Part shown: positions 9,554-17,629 of the stretch, piece after piece
How the letters are laid out: every line of letters begins with the position of its first letter
Numbering within the stretch: the first letter of the stretch is position 1
From: JABMMZ01 sp040386935
GTDB taxonomy: Bacteria > Bacteroidota > Bacteroidia > NS11-12g > UBA955
DNA: 64,000 nucleotides
Direction: 5' to 3'
Assembly: GCA_040386935.1 (NCBI GenBank)
Contig: JAZKEQ010000025.1
Span: forward strand, 46,713 to 110,712
Notes under the pieces: generated by a model
What the model was told of the DNA's origin: nothing
The model's database searches: none
The model's input: only the letters and a program-made list of their open reading frames with translations
Position numbers and translations under genes: made by a program

Positions 9554-9651
9554 TAGCTATAATTAAAAATTTTACAAAGATTGAGAAAAAAATTTATTTA
9601 AAAGATAATAAAAAGCATTTAATTGCGAATGGAAATTAAAAGTGTCCAAAA

Positions 9652-10047
9652 ATGGTAAAAAAGAGAGAAAGAATAAAACTAGAACTGGAATTCCCTATTA
9701 AATGTTCACCGCCTCTATTATTTAATTATATCAGCAGTGCTTCAGGCCTTTCAGAATGGTTCGCATTCGATGTTGACCACAAGAGTCGCACAGACTTTAC
9801 GTTTAAATTTGAAGATGGCGAAGAGGAAAAAGCTATTTTGTTAAAAACTGTTCCTAACAAACTGGTGAGATTTAAGATGGCAACAAATCAAGATGATGAA
9901 TATCTGGAAATGGATATCATAGTGGATGAACTGACAGAAGATGTGGCACTTAAGGTGACAGAATTCTGCTATGTTGACGAACAACGAGAAATCACAGAGC
10001 TATGGCACAGCGAAATAGATGTGCTTAAAAACGCTACTGGCGGTTAA
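9652..10047 (+). CDS. START-like (SRPBCC fold) domain protein
   Basis: The protein has 131 residues and resembles the AHSA1/START-like group common in Bacteroidota. It has LELEFPIKCSPPLLFNYIS at the N-terminus, SGLSEWFAFDV in the helix-loop, FEDGEEEKAILLKTVPNKLVRFKM in the central strands, and an amphipathic C-terminal helix. Members have a hydrophobic pocket; the ligand here is not known. It has no signal peptide and is probably cytoplasmic. It lies 58 bases upstream of the LptF/G start, on the same strand. Confidence 0.75.
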   Translation: MVKKRERIKLELEFPIKCSPPLLFNYISSASGLSEWFAFDVDHKSRTDFTFKFEDGEEEKAILLKTVPNKLVRFKMATNQDDEYLEMDIIVDELTEDVALKVTEFCYVDEQREITELWHSEIDVLKNATGG

Positions 10048-10105
10048 TTTCGTTTTTTTGGTATAAACTTTGCGCTTAAGGGTTGAATACCCTGACCATC
10101 CCTCT

Positions 10106-11536
10106 ATGAAAAAAATAAACATCCTTGTCATTAAAGCTTTCATAGGACCTTTTATTGCTACTTTTTTTATTTCAATGTTTTTATTCCTCATGCTGTTTCT
10201 TTGGAAATGGATTGATGATTTGGTTGGAAAAGGATTGGAATGGCACGTAATCACGCGTTTATTATTTTTCTCGATGGCCGATTTAATTCCAATGGCCTTA
10301 CCCTTGGCGGTATTAATCTCCAGCTTAATGACTTTTGGTAATCTTTCTGAAAGCTATGAAATGGTAGCGCTCAAAGCTAGTGGTGTAAGTATCTATCGCG
10401 CATTGATGCCTGCGTTCGTAATCATTATTATTTTAGCCTTTATTACTTTTTATGTTTCTAATATCGTGATACCCAAGGCCAATCTCGAAGCCAAAAGTTT
10501 GTTGTGGGATGTGCGCAATAAGAAACCTGCATTTGATTTAAAGGAAGGTGTTTTTTATGATGGCATTGACGGCTACAAAATTAAAATCGGCAAAAAAGAA
10601 GCGGATAATGAAACCATTAAGGATATCTTAATCTATGAGGTAAAGCCGGGTTACAGTCAACTGATTATAGTAAGAGCCGAAAGCGGTCGTATGAAATTGA
10701 GTGATGATAAACGCCTGTTGTATTTCACTTTGAATAACGGCACACGCTACGAAGAATTGGTTGAAAATGCCAACTACGCCAAAACCTATCCATCAACCAT
10801 CACCAAATTTGAGTCACAAAAAATGACTTTTGATTTGGGCGACCTCGAATTAAAAAACACGGATAAGGATTTGTTTAAAGGCAGTGCGGTAATGATGAAT
10901 ATTGTGGAGCTTGAGAAGTCCATTGACTCAATAAAAAGAGAAATAAAGCGCAAACAAAATACTACCAGAGATTTTCTAAAGCCGTATTATCCCAATCCAA
11001 AAATACTGATGCAGAATCATGTGAATGACAGTCCTAAACTGGTGAAAGACACCATCATATACAATTTTGCAAAAGAGAATCGCTATAACATTTTAGAACT
11101 TGCTCTTAGCACTTCTAGAAATCTGAAAGACCTTGTAGAGTCATCAAATGAACAGTTAGAAGAACTTCAAACAGATGCCCGATTATTCCGAATAAAATGG
11201 CATGAAAAGTTTACACTTTCAACCGTATTGATTATCTTATTTTTAATAGCTGCCCCCTTGGGAACCATTATACGAAAAGGTGGATTGGGCATGCCATTGG
11301 TCGTTTCCATCCTCATGTTCATTGTGTATTACATCATCAATATGATTGGTATAAAGATGGGGCGTGAAGGGGTATTACCTGAGTGGCTGGGAGCATGGAT
11401 AGCCAGCTTGGTATTGCTTCCTATAGGTTTGTTTATTTTGCAGAAAGCATCTAAAGAATCTGCCTTATTCCAAAAGGATAAATTCGACAAACTGATTGAG
11501 CGAATTAAAATGCGTTTCGCACCGAAATCAGAATAG
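10106..11536 (+). CDS. LptF/LptG family permease (YjgP/YjgQ)
   Basis: The frame opens at a TTG at 10070, but a promoter-like AAACTTTG box covers 10065-10072. ATG at 10106 gives MKKINILVIKAFIGPFIAT, the family's usual start, so the product is 476 residues. Three membrane helices are followed by a periplasmic beta-jellyroll-like domain (about 130-260), a charged helical insert (about 270-370) and three more helices, with AAPLGTIIRKGGLGMP before the final pair. It is an inner-membrane component of the LPS export machine (LptB2FG), which passes LPS to LptC. Whether it is LptF or LptG cannot be told. It converges on ribBA, ending one base from it. Confidence 0.88.
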   Translation: MKKINILVIKAFIGPFIATFFISMFLFLMLFLWKWIDDLVGKGLEWHVITRLLFFSMADLIPMALPLAVLISSLMTFGNLSESYEMVALKASGVSIYRALMPAFVIIIILAFITFYVSNIVIPKANLEAKSLLWDVRNKKPAFDLKEGVFYDGIDGYKIKIGKKEADNETIKDILIYEVKPGYSQLIIVRAESGRMKLSDDKRLLYFTLNNGTRYEELVENANYAKTYPSTITKFESQKMTFDLGDLELKNTDKDLFKGSAVMMNIVELEKSIDSIKREIKRKQNTTRDFLKPYYPNPKILMQNHVNDSPKLVKDTIIYNFAKENRYNILELALSTSRNLKDLVESSNEQLEELQTDARLFRIKWHEKFTLSTVLIILFLIAAPLGTIIRKGGLGMPLVVSILMFIVYYIINMIGIKMGREGVLPEWLGAWIASLVLLPIGLFILQKASKESALFQKDKFDKLIERIKMRFAPKSE

Positions 11537-11537
11537 G

Positions 11538-12746
11538 CTACAATTCGTGACCCATTTTCTCTTTCTTGGTAGCCAGGTAAACTTTATTGTGTTTGTTTGG
11601 TGCAGTAATGATGGGTACATTTTCTATAATCTCTAACCCATACCCTATTAAACCTGTGCGTTTCTTTGGATTATTACTCATCAGGCGCATTTGAGAAACA
11701 CCCTGGTCGCGTAAAATCTGAGCACCAATACCGTAGTCTCTTTCATCCATTTTGAAACCTAGTTGAATATTGGCATCTACTGTATCTAACCCTTGCTCCT
11801 GCAATTGATAAGCTCTTAGTTTATTTAACAAGCCAATACCTCTACCCTCTTGATTCATGTAGATGATAATGCCTTTACCTTCTTCCTGAATCATCTCCAT
11901 GGCTTTGTGCAATTGTTCACCACAATCGCAGCGACAACTGCCAAAGATATCACCGGTCATGCAGCTGCTGTGAACTCTTACCAATATTGGTTCTTCGGGT
12001 GTCCATTCGCCTTTTCTGATAACAAGGTGCTGGGTACCATCGCTTTTTTGAGAATAGGCCACCATTTCAAAATCACCAAATGCAGTGGGCATATTTACAC
12101 TTATTTCGCGATTGATTAAACTTTCATTTTTTATTCTGTATTTAATCAGATCTTCAATCGATACAATTTTTAAATCGTGTTTCTTGGCTATTTCTACCAA
12201 CTCGGGCAAGCGCGCCATTTCTCCATCTTCTTTTAGTATTTCAACAATACAACCTGCAGGTTCAAAACCTGCCAAACGCGCAAAATCAATGGCCGCTTCG
12301 GTATGTCCAGCTCTTTTTAATACGCCTTCTTTTTGGGCTCTTAAAGGAAAAATATGACCCGGACGGGCTAAATCGAAAGGTACGGTATCTGCGTGAATCA
12401 GGGCTTGTACGGTCTTGCTGCGGTCGCTGGCAGAAATACCGGTAGTGGTACCATGACCTTTTAAATCTACTGAAATAGTAAATGGTGTTTCATGCATTGA
12501 ATCGTTGGAGCTTACCATCATACCCAGTTGTAATTCATCGCAACGCTCGGGCAGCAAAGGCACGCAGATTAATCCTCTGCCTTCTTTTGCCATAAAGTTG
12601 ATCATTTCAGGGGTTACATTGCCTGCAGCGGTCAGAAAGTCGCCTTCGTTTTCTCTGTCTTCATCGTCTACTACGATGATGAGTTTACCTGCCTTTATAT
12701 CAGCTATTGCTTCTTCTATTGAATGGAGTTTAATATCGTTTGACAT
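11538..12746 (-). CDS. ribBA: Bifunctional DHBP synthase / GTP cyclohydrolase II
   Basis: The 402-residue protein is a two-domain fusion for riboflavin synthesis. Residues 1-205 are 3,4-dihydroxy-2-butanone-4-phosphate synthase (RibB), with the acidic metal site DDEDRENEGD near residue 27 and GHTEAAIDFARLAG near 147. Residues 206-402 are GTP cyclohydrolase II (RibA), with the zinc-binding CMTGDIFGSCRCDCGEQ near 257-273, NQEGRGIGL and NNPKKRTGL. Both halves keep their key residues, so both first steps, from GTP and from ribulose-5-phosphate, are covered. It is monocistronic with its own promoter box. No FMN riboswitch is visible in the roughly 55-base leader. Confidence 0.96.
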   Translation of the reverse strand: MSNDIKLHSIEEAIADIKAGKLIIVVDDEDRENEGDFLTAAGNVTPEMINFMAKEGRGLICVPLLPERCDELQLGMMVSSNDSMHETPFTISVDLKGHGTTTGISASDRSKTVQALIHADTVPFDLARPGHIFPLRAQKEGVLKRAGHTEAAIDFARLAGFEPAGCIVEILKEDGEMARLPELVEIAKKHDLKIVSIEDLIKYRIKNESLINREISVNMPTAFGDFEMVAYSQKSDGTQHLVIRKGEWTPEEPILVRVHSSCMTGDIFGSCRCDCGEQLHKAMEMIQEEGKGIIIYMNQEGRGIGLLNKLRAYQLQEQGLDTVDANIQLGFKMDERDYGIGAQILRDQGVSQMRLMSNNPKKRTGLIGYGLEIIENVPIITAPNKHNKVYLATKKEKMGHEL

Positions 12747-12801
12747 AGGATAATTGTATGAAGTGCGTTATAAAATACACTCCCTTTTAAAAATTGTGCT
12801 G

Positions 12802-12809
12802 CAAATTTA
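12802..12809 (-). promoter_or_regulatory. ribBA -7 box TAAATTTG
   Basis: The minus strand reads TAAATTTG 55 bases before the ribBA ATG, an exact TAnnTTTG match. The leader is too short for an FMN aptamer. Confidence 0.55.
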
Positions 12810-12998
12810 ACACTTCTTATCGTATCGCAAGTCATCCTTTTTAGTATGGCATTGTCATATATCTGTATTTTTTATCAAACCATCGAAATCATCTATGTAA
12901 TTTTAAATAAATAAAAAAATATTGCAATGCAACAAACAGCTGTTTTTAGCTGTCTAATGTGTAATAGCTGTACAATTTGTTTCCCTTCAAACCGGTAA

Positions 12999-13583
12999 AT
13001 GGCATTTAAGGTAACCCAGGATTTAAAAAATAAAGAAGAGCAATTGATTAAAGCCTGTCAGCGCCATGAGCGGCTGGCCCAATCAGAGTTTTTCCGTTTG
13101 TACTCAGGAAAGTTTCTGGGTATTACCTACCGTTTTGCCGGTGATTTCGATACGGCTAACGACTTACTCCAGGAGGGTTTTATCAAAATTTTCAATTGCA
13201 TTTCCGATTACCGTTTTCAGGGATCATTTGAGGGTTGGATGAGAAAAATAATTGTGACCACCTCCATTAACTATATTAAAAAACACATGCGCATGCAATT
13301 TGAAGAAATAGATCTGAATAATTTCATCAGCCTTTCCGAGAATCCTGTTTCCATTGACAAAATGAATTGCGATGACATCATCAGTGAAATTAACAAATTG
13401 CCTTTGGGCTTCAGAACTGTTATCAACCTTTATGCCATCGAAGGCTATACCTATCCTGAAATAGCTGTAATGCTTGACATTAAGGAAGTAACCGTAAGGT
13501 CGCAATACATGAGAGCAAAACAAAAATTGGCCATAGCCCTTGAAAAAAAAAATAACCCCCACTATGAAGAAAAAATCGTTTGA
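12999..13583 (+). CDS. ECF-type RNA polymerase sigma factor
   Basis: The protein has 194 residues. Sigma region 2 spans about 35-95, including FDTANDLLQEGFIKIFNCISDYRFQGSFEGWMRKIIVTTSINYI. A short linker leads to region 4 at about 125-180, with LPLGFRTVINLYAIEGYTYPEIAVMLDIKEVTVRSQYMRAKQKL as the helix-turn-helix that reads the -35 region. It would direct RNA polymerase to a small envelope-linked regulon. The downstream gene overlaps its last 20 bases and encodes a membrane-anchored protein that is a natural candidate regulator. A near-match promoter box (ACAATTTG) lies about 20 bases before the start. Confidence 0.92.
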   Translation: MAFKVTQDLKNKEEQLIKACQRHERLAQSEFFRLYSGKFLGITYRFAGDFDTANDLLQEGFIKIFNCISDYRFQGSFEGWMRKIIVTTSINYIKKHMRMQFEEIDLNNFISLSENPVSIDKMNCDDIISEINKLPLGFRTVINLYAIEGYTYPEIAVMLDIKEVTVRSQYMRAKQKLAIALEKKNNPHYEEKIV

Positions 13584-14886
13584 AGAACAACTGAATCATA
13601 AAACTTCAGAATTTTCTCTTACACCTAGAGCGGGTTTATGGGGAGAAATAGAACCGCATCTTGTGCCTGAAAAACGCAAAAGACGTGCAATTGTTTTTTG
13701 GTTTTGGATAGGTGCATCTGCTTTTATTTCAACTGTTGCAGCCTATTCCTTCTTTGTTAGCGGCACGCACAGTTCTCCAAAAATTGCTATTCACCCAACA
13801 ATCATCCCTAAAGTAAAAATGCCTGTTAGTGATTCACTAATTGTCATTCAACCTAAAGAAGAAGTATCTGCACCTACAGCTTTCATTCCAACCAATCAAT
13901 TGATTCCAAAAAGTGCTGCTGTCAATCAATATAAAACTCATTTAACTTCCCAATCTAATAATAAGAACAGCTTAAGTAATGAATCTATAGCCGACTTAGA
14001 AAATTTTACACCAGTTCAAAAAACAGAAACAAATCCATCTAATACCATTACTGTAATTGATGAATTAACACCATCAGAAATTATTGCAGACAGTAGTGTT
14101 ATTGCTGCAATTAATAATTCGCAAGATATTCCAAAAAAGGATTCAGTTATTACTGGGCCAAAAAAGGCTAATAGTATAACTTTTTACACCGGTTTTTCAT
14201 TTGCCCCTTTGCTTTCGCATTCTGCATTATCACTCGGCAAACAATCATCTCAGAGCAACACTAACGCGCAATACGATCGCCAATACAGGCAAAAGACTGA
14301 CAAAAGTATTTGGGGATTTACTGTTGGCTGGACAGGTGGTTTTGAAAAAAACAGACACCATTTGTATACAGGTCTGCAATACAGCAAAATGGGCTATCAA
14401 TTGCTGGTTAAAAATATTGAACGCATAGATCTTGTGAGCACCTCTGTGCCATTTGTTTATCAAAATGTTGCCACGGATAGTTTTGCTTTAAGAAAAAAAG
14501 ATGATGGTGCCTCGTATGTAACCAACAGCTTTCACTACCTCAACATCCCAATTGGCTACTCGTATCAATTGATGAATAAGTCTAAATTTAGTATTGGCAT
14601 AAACGGTCAATTATCGTATAATTATTTATTGCATTCAAAAGCATTGTTATATGATGAAAGCAGTGGTTATTACATCAAACAAAATGTACAAAACGAATCG
14701 CAATTAAGCCGTTCAAATTTAATTATTGGTGGTGGTTTTGAAATCAATTACAACCTTAACAAGAATAGTTCCCTCTCCTTCCGGCCCCTGTATCACTACA
14801 CTTTAAAACCTGTAGAAACAGCTGCCATTAATACCCGTATCCATGCATTGGAGTTAGCTTTGAGCTGGCGTTGGTATTTCAGGTAA
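13564..14886 (+). CDS. Inner-membrane-anchored protein with C-terminal beta-barrel, putative sigma partner
   Basis: The start is ATG at 13564, inside the sigma gene and in another frame; an earlier in-frame TTG at 13540 is unlikely. The 440-residue product has about 40 cytoplasmic residues (SFEEQLNHKTSEFSLTPRAG...) and one membrane helix at about 43-65. A Ser/Thr/Asn/Lys-rich linker of about 130 residues follows, then a PorT-like outer-membrane beta-barrel domain from about 205 to the terminal WRWYFR. The layout resembles an anti-sigma factor's cytoplasmic tail plus transmembrane helix joined to a barrel. The overlap with the sigma gene suggests coupled translation. That it restrains the sigma factor is an inference from position and topology. 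Confidence 0.7.
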   Translation: MKKKSFEEQLNHKTSEFSLTPRAGLWGEIEPHLVPEKRKRRAIVFWFWIGASAFISTVAAYSFFVSGTHSSPKIAIHPTIIPKVKMPVSDSLIVIQPKEEVSAPTAFIPTNQLIPKSAAVNQYKTHLTSQSNNKNSLSNESIADLENFTPVQKTETNPSNTITVIDELTPSEIIADSSVIAAINNSQDIPKKDSVITGPKKANSITFYTGFSFAPLLSHSALSLGKQSSQSNTNAQYDRQYRQKTDKSIWGFTVGWTGGFEKNRHHLYTGLQYSKMGYQLLVKNIERIDLVSTSVPFVYQNVATDSFALRKKDDGASYVTNSFHYLNIPIGYSYQLMNKSKFSIGINGQLSYNYLLHSKALLYDESSGYYIKQNVQNESQLSRSNLIIGGGFEINYNLNKNSSLSFRPLYHYTLKPVETAAINTRIHALELALSWRWYFR

Positions 14887-15013
14887 GTATAAAAATACGT
14901 TTCTAAAACCTGTTTGATTACTTCTGCAATTGCAATTCTTAAAATAATATTTCGGAATGCAACAAAACAAAAAAACGGCTTGTCTTATGTATAGTTATTC
15001 ACTATAAAATATT

Positions 15014-15772
15014 ATGAAAAAATTCATCAAACACCTGTTCGTCATTTCGACACTCTCGCTAGTGCTATTTGTTCAAAGTTGTAAAGAACCATGTCACGAA
15101 CCTGATCCTTGCTTAAAACCTGAAACTGTCACTGCATTGAGTGTAGATTACTATTCTACTGCACATTTTTCTACTACTGAAGGCAACCTATTATTCGCTA
15201 CCAACTGGGATGAATACAAAGACAAAGTAGTTCCCGGACAATCGTATGAAATGGGATATACAGAAACAGATTGTGGCCCAAGAACCCTTAATTATCCAGC
15301 CCATGGCATCAAAGAAGGCGGTTGTGTAGTCCCTCAAAAATGCATTGTGATAGAATGTTTAACATTAATAGAAGAGCCAAAATGCAACGATTGCCAGGCA
15401 TCTGTTGTCAATCCTTCGACATACGATACAGATGGTTCTACCGCACTAAACAGTACCGGCATCAATGGCAATTATTTGAATGCTTTAGTAGGTTATTCAG
15501 GATGCACTGACGAACCTTTTAAAGATTACCGCCTACATTTAAAACATCTGCCTTTGGGTGAAAGCTTAAATGATATTTTTGTTGCTAAAGCAGTAAACAT
15601 TAATGCCGACAATATCATTTGCCAAGCGTATTGGGAAAAAGAAGTTTGTTTCGACTTATCTGCTATCAAAGCATATTTCACAGCTAATGGCACTTCAGTA
15701 CCCGAAAAAGTAATCATTAGATTGGAAAATCGCGATAACACCACTCAGGATTTTACCTATCACATACAGTAA
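15014..15772 (+). CDS. Lipoprotein of unknown function, Cys-rich
   Basis: The 252-residue protein has a lipoprotein signal: a hydrophobic segment ending LFVQSC, with the lipidated Cys near residue 23. The mature part is rich in cysteine (KEPCHEPDPCLKPE, CGPR, GGCVVPQKCIVIEC, PKCNDCQ), unusual for a cytoplasmic protein and consistent with disulfides in the periplasm or on the surface. I do not recognise a family. It lies downstream of the sigma/barrel pair, separated by 127 bases, and is followed by a good terminator, so it may be transcribed alone. Confidence 0.7.
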   Translation: MKKFIKHLFVISTLSLVLFVQSCKEPCHEPDPCLKPETVTALSVDYYSTAHFSTTEGNLLFATNWDEYKDKVVPGQSYEMGYTETDCGPRTLNYPAHGIKEGGCVVPQKCIVIECLTLIEEPKCNDCQASVVNPSTYDTDGSTALNSTGINGNYLNALVGYSGCTDEPFKDYRLHLKHLPLGESLNDIFVAKAVNINADNIICQAYWEKEVCFDLSAIKAYFTANGTSVPEKVIIRLENRDNTTQDFTYHIQ

Positions 15773-15789
15773 GAATTATTGATCTGATG

Positions 15790-15822
15790 CATCTCCGATA
15801 CCTGAGGGTTCGGAGATGTTTT
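15790..15822 (+). terminator. Rho-independent terminator after the Cys-rich lipoprotein
   Basis: A perfect 9-bp stem (catctccga / tcggagatg) with an 11-base loop is followed by ttttc on the plus strand, 18 bases after the stop. It also separates the gene from the convergent ABC operon. Confidence 0.75.
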
Positions 15823-15844
15823 CGTTTATAGGGTTTTTCAAATA

Positions 15845-16543
15845 TTAGTCATTGATATGCCAGGCAATGGAATGATCAGAGATTGTGATTGTTTTATCAT
15901 CCAAATGCCAAAAATGTGTTCCTGATTTTGCGGCTAATTCCACATCGTGAGTGGCACAAATAACAATTTTATTTTTCTCAAATGCTGTTGCTTTTAACAA
16001 GCTGAATAAATGTTTCTTTGATGGGTAATCTAAAAATGCAGAAGGTTCATCCATCAACAAGAATGGCGTATCCTGAACCAGCGCGCGCACAATGGCCGCC
16101 TTCTGAAGCTCACCATCACTGATTTCATTTAAAAATTTATTTTGAATACTCTCAATACCCATTTCTCTGATATACAATTGTATCATATCATCTGCCAATT
16201 GCACATCGTGATGTACTTTTAAATAGGGATATCGGCCCAGACGAATTAAATCAATAATGCGTATATATTCCTCTTCTATTTTTTTCGAATTGGCAAATGC
16301 CAGCAATTTTGCTATTTCTGTATTATCAAGCGTTTCAAGATTATTGCCATTATAATTAACAACGCCTTTATCTGCTTTTTTTAATCCTGCCAGGGTTCTC
16401 AATAAAGTAGACTTCCCTGCCCCATTGGCTCCTGTAAGAATGACCAATGCAGGTGCATTCAATTCAACTGAGAAATCATTAAGCAACACTTGATCTTTTT
16501 GATGTATAAACAGTTGGTCGATATGTAGATTAACTGAACTCAA
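15845..16543 (-). CDS. Iron-chelate/cobalamin-type ABC transporter ATPase
   Basis: The 232-residue ATPase is of the FecE/BtuD/FhuC type. Walker A is GANGAGKST (38-46). The signature motif is ISDGELQKAAIVRAL, with D in place of the usual second G of LSGGE. Walker B is FLLMDEPSAFLD, followed by the H-loop CATHD. It powers import through the adjacent FecCD-like permease, whose stop overlaps this start by 4 bases. No periplasmic binding protein or TonB receptor is next to the pair, so the substrate (ferric siderophore, haem or cobalamin) remains open. Confidence 0.92.
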   Translation of the reverse strand: MSSVNLHIDQLFIHQKDQVLLNDFSVELNAPALVILTGANGAGKSTLLRTLAGLKKADKGVVNYNGNNLETLDNTEIAKLLAFANSKKIEEEYIRIIDLIRLGRYPYLKVHHDVQLADDMIQLYIREMGIESIQNKFLNEISDGELQKAAIVRALVQDTPFLLMDEPSAFLDYPSKKHLFSLLKATAFEKNKIVICATHDVELAAKSGTHFWHLDDKTITISDHSIAWHIND

Positions 16544-17514
16544 TATTTGCGTTTTAAAAGAATGATTAATACCACCGGGCCTCCTATCAATGCAGTGGAT
16601 ACATTGATGGGTAAATGCAAATCATAAAAAGGTAAATGCCCAATGATATCGCATAGCAATGCCATCAGTATACCCAACATAAAAGTGAACAAACTCAATT
16701 TTCTAAAATCAGCTGTTTTGTATAACATTTTAGCAACGTTAGGAACAGCCATGCCGATAAATGCTATAGGACCGCAAAAAGCAGTGACTACGCCTGCCAG
16801 CAAACCGGTACACAACAGTATTTGCAGTGATATGGATTTTGTTTTGATGCCCAATGTTTTCGCTACATCGTCACCCAATATCATTACCGACAAGGGACGC
16901 ATTAATACAAAACACCAGATGCAACCAATTACAGAAAATACAATAAACAGATAAAGCGAAGTATCGATGGTATTGCTGAAAGAACCCATGCTCCAAAGTG
17001 AGTATTGTTTTAAGTCTGTAGGGTTGGCAACATAGTCGAGCAGGGTTTGCAAAGCCCCGATTATTTGTCCGATGATAACACCGAACAACAACAAAATATA
17101 ACTGTACCCAAACCGAATGGAGACCAATAACGATAAAAACAAAACGATGAATGCGCCTGCAAATCCTGCTGCAGCCACACCTACTGTTTGAAAAAACTGT
17201 GATTGCAAAAAGGGAATTGAAGAACCTGCAATGATGACGATGCCCACTGCAAATGATGCACCTGAACTAACGCCAAGCACATAAGGGCCTGCCAATGGAT
17301 TTTTAAATAATTGCTGCAACATCAGTCCACAAGCCGCCAGTGCTGCACCGGCACATATAGCAGTCAATGCTTTCGGCAACCGAATAGCTGTGAACACCGT
17401 ATCGTTTAAAGCACTAAAGTCGAAAGGATTGATATAAGTAGGCACCATCCACACATCCACTGCCAGTAACAATAAAAGCAAACATATAAATACAATGAAT
17501 TTTACCGTGGACAT
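16540..17514 (-). CDS. FecCD-family iron-chelate permease
   Basis: The 324-residue protein has about ten membrane helices and the family motifs: RLPKALTAICAGAALAACGL near the N-terminus, NPLAGPYVLGVSSGASF, GFCGPIAFIGMAVPN-like (AFCGPIAFIGMAVPNVAK), and PINVSTALIGGPVVLIILLKRK at the end. It forms the channel of a BtuCD-type importer together with the following ATPase gene. The start ATG at 17514 has a hydrophobic first helix directly after it. The pair looks like a two-gene operon. Confidence 0.93.
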   Translation of the reverse strand: MSTVKFIVFICLLLLLLAVDVWMVPTYINPFDFSALNDTVFTAIRLPKALTAICAGAALAACGLMLQQLFKNPLAGPYVLGVSSGASFAVGIVIIAGSSIPFLQSQFFQTVGVAAAGFAGAFIVLFLSLLVSIRFGYSYILLLFGVIIGQIIGALQTLLDYVANPTDLKQYSLWSMGSFSNTIDTSLYLFIVFSVIGCIWCFVLMRPLSVMILGDDVAKTLGIKTKSISLQILLCTGLLAGVVTAFCGPIAFIGMAVPNVAKMLYKTADFRKLSLFTFMLGILMALLCDIIGHLPFYDLHLPINVSTALIGGPVVLIILLKRKY

Positions 17515-17614
17515 GAAATTGAATGTTTCAAAATAAAGGGATAATTTTCAATTTGCCTTTAAATATCTACTCAACAAATTATTCAACCGCCCCAATAAAA
17601 TGCATTTTTAGCCA

Positions 17615-17622
17615 TAAATTTG
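17615..17622 (+). promoter_or_regulatory. hutU -7 box TAAATTTG
   Basis: There is an exact TAnnTTTG box followed by C, ending 7 bases before the ATG at 17630. The transcript would be leaderless or nearly so. The box lies within the roughly 115-base divergent spacer to the permease gene. Confidence 0.6.
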
Positions 17623-17629
17623 CAGCATT

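Noticed and set aside
12747..12998. FMN riboswitch upstream of ribBA
   Set aside because: The leader from the -7 box to the ATG is only about 50 bases and lacks the conserved aptamer segments.
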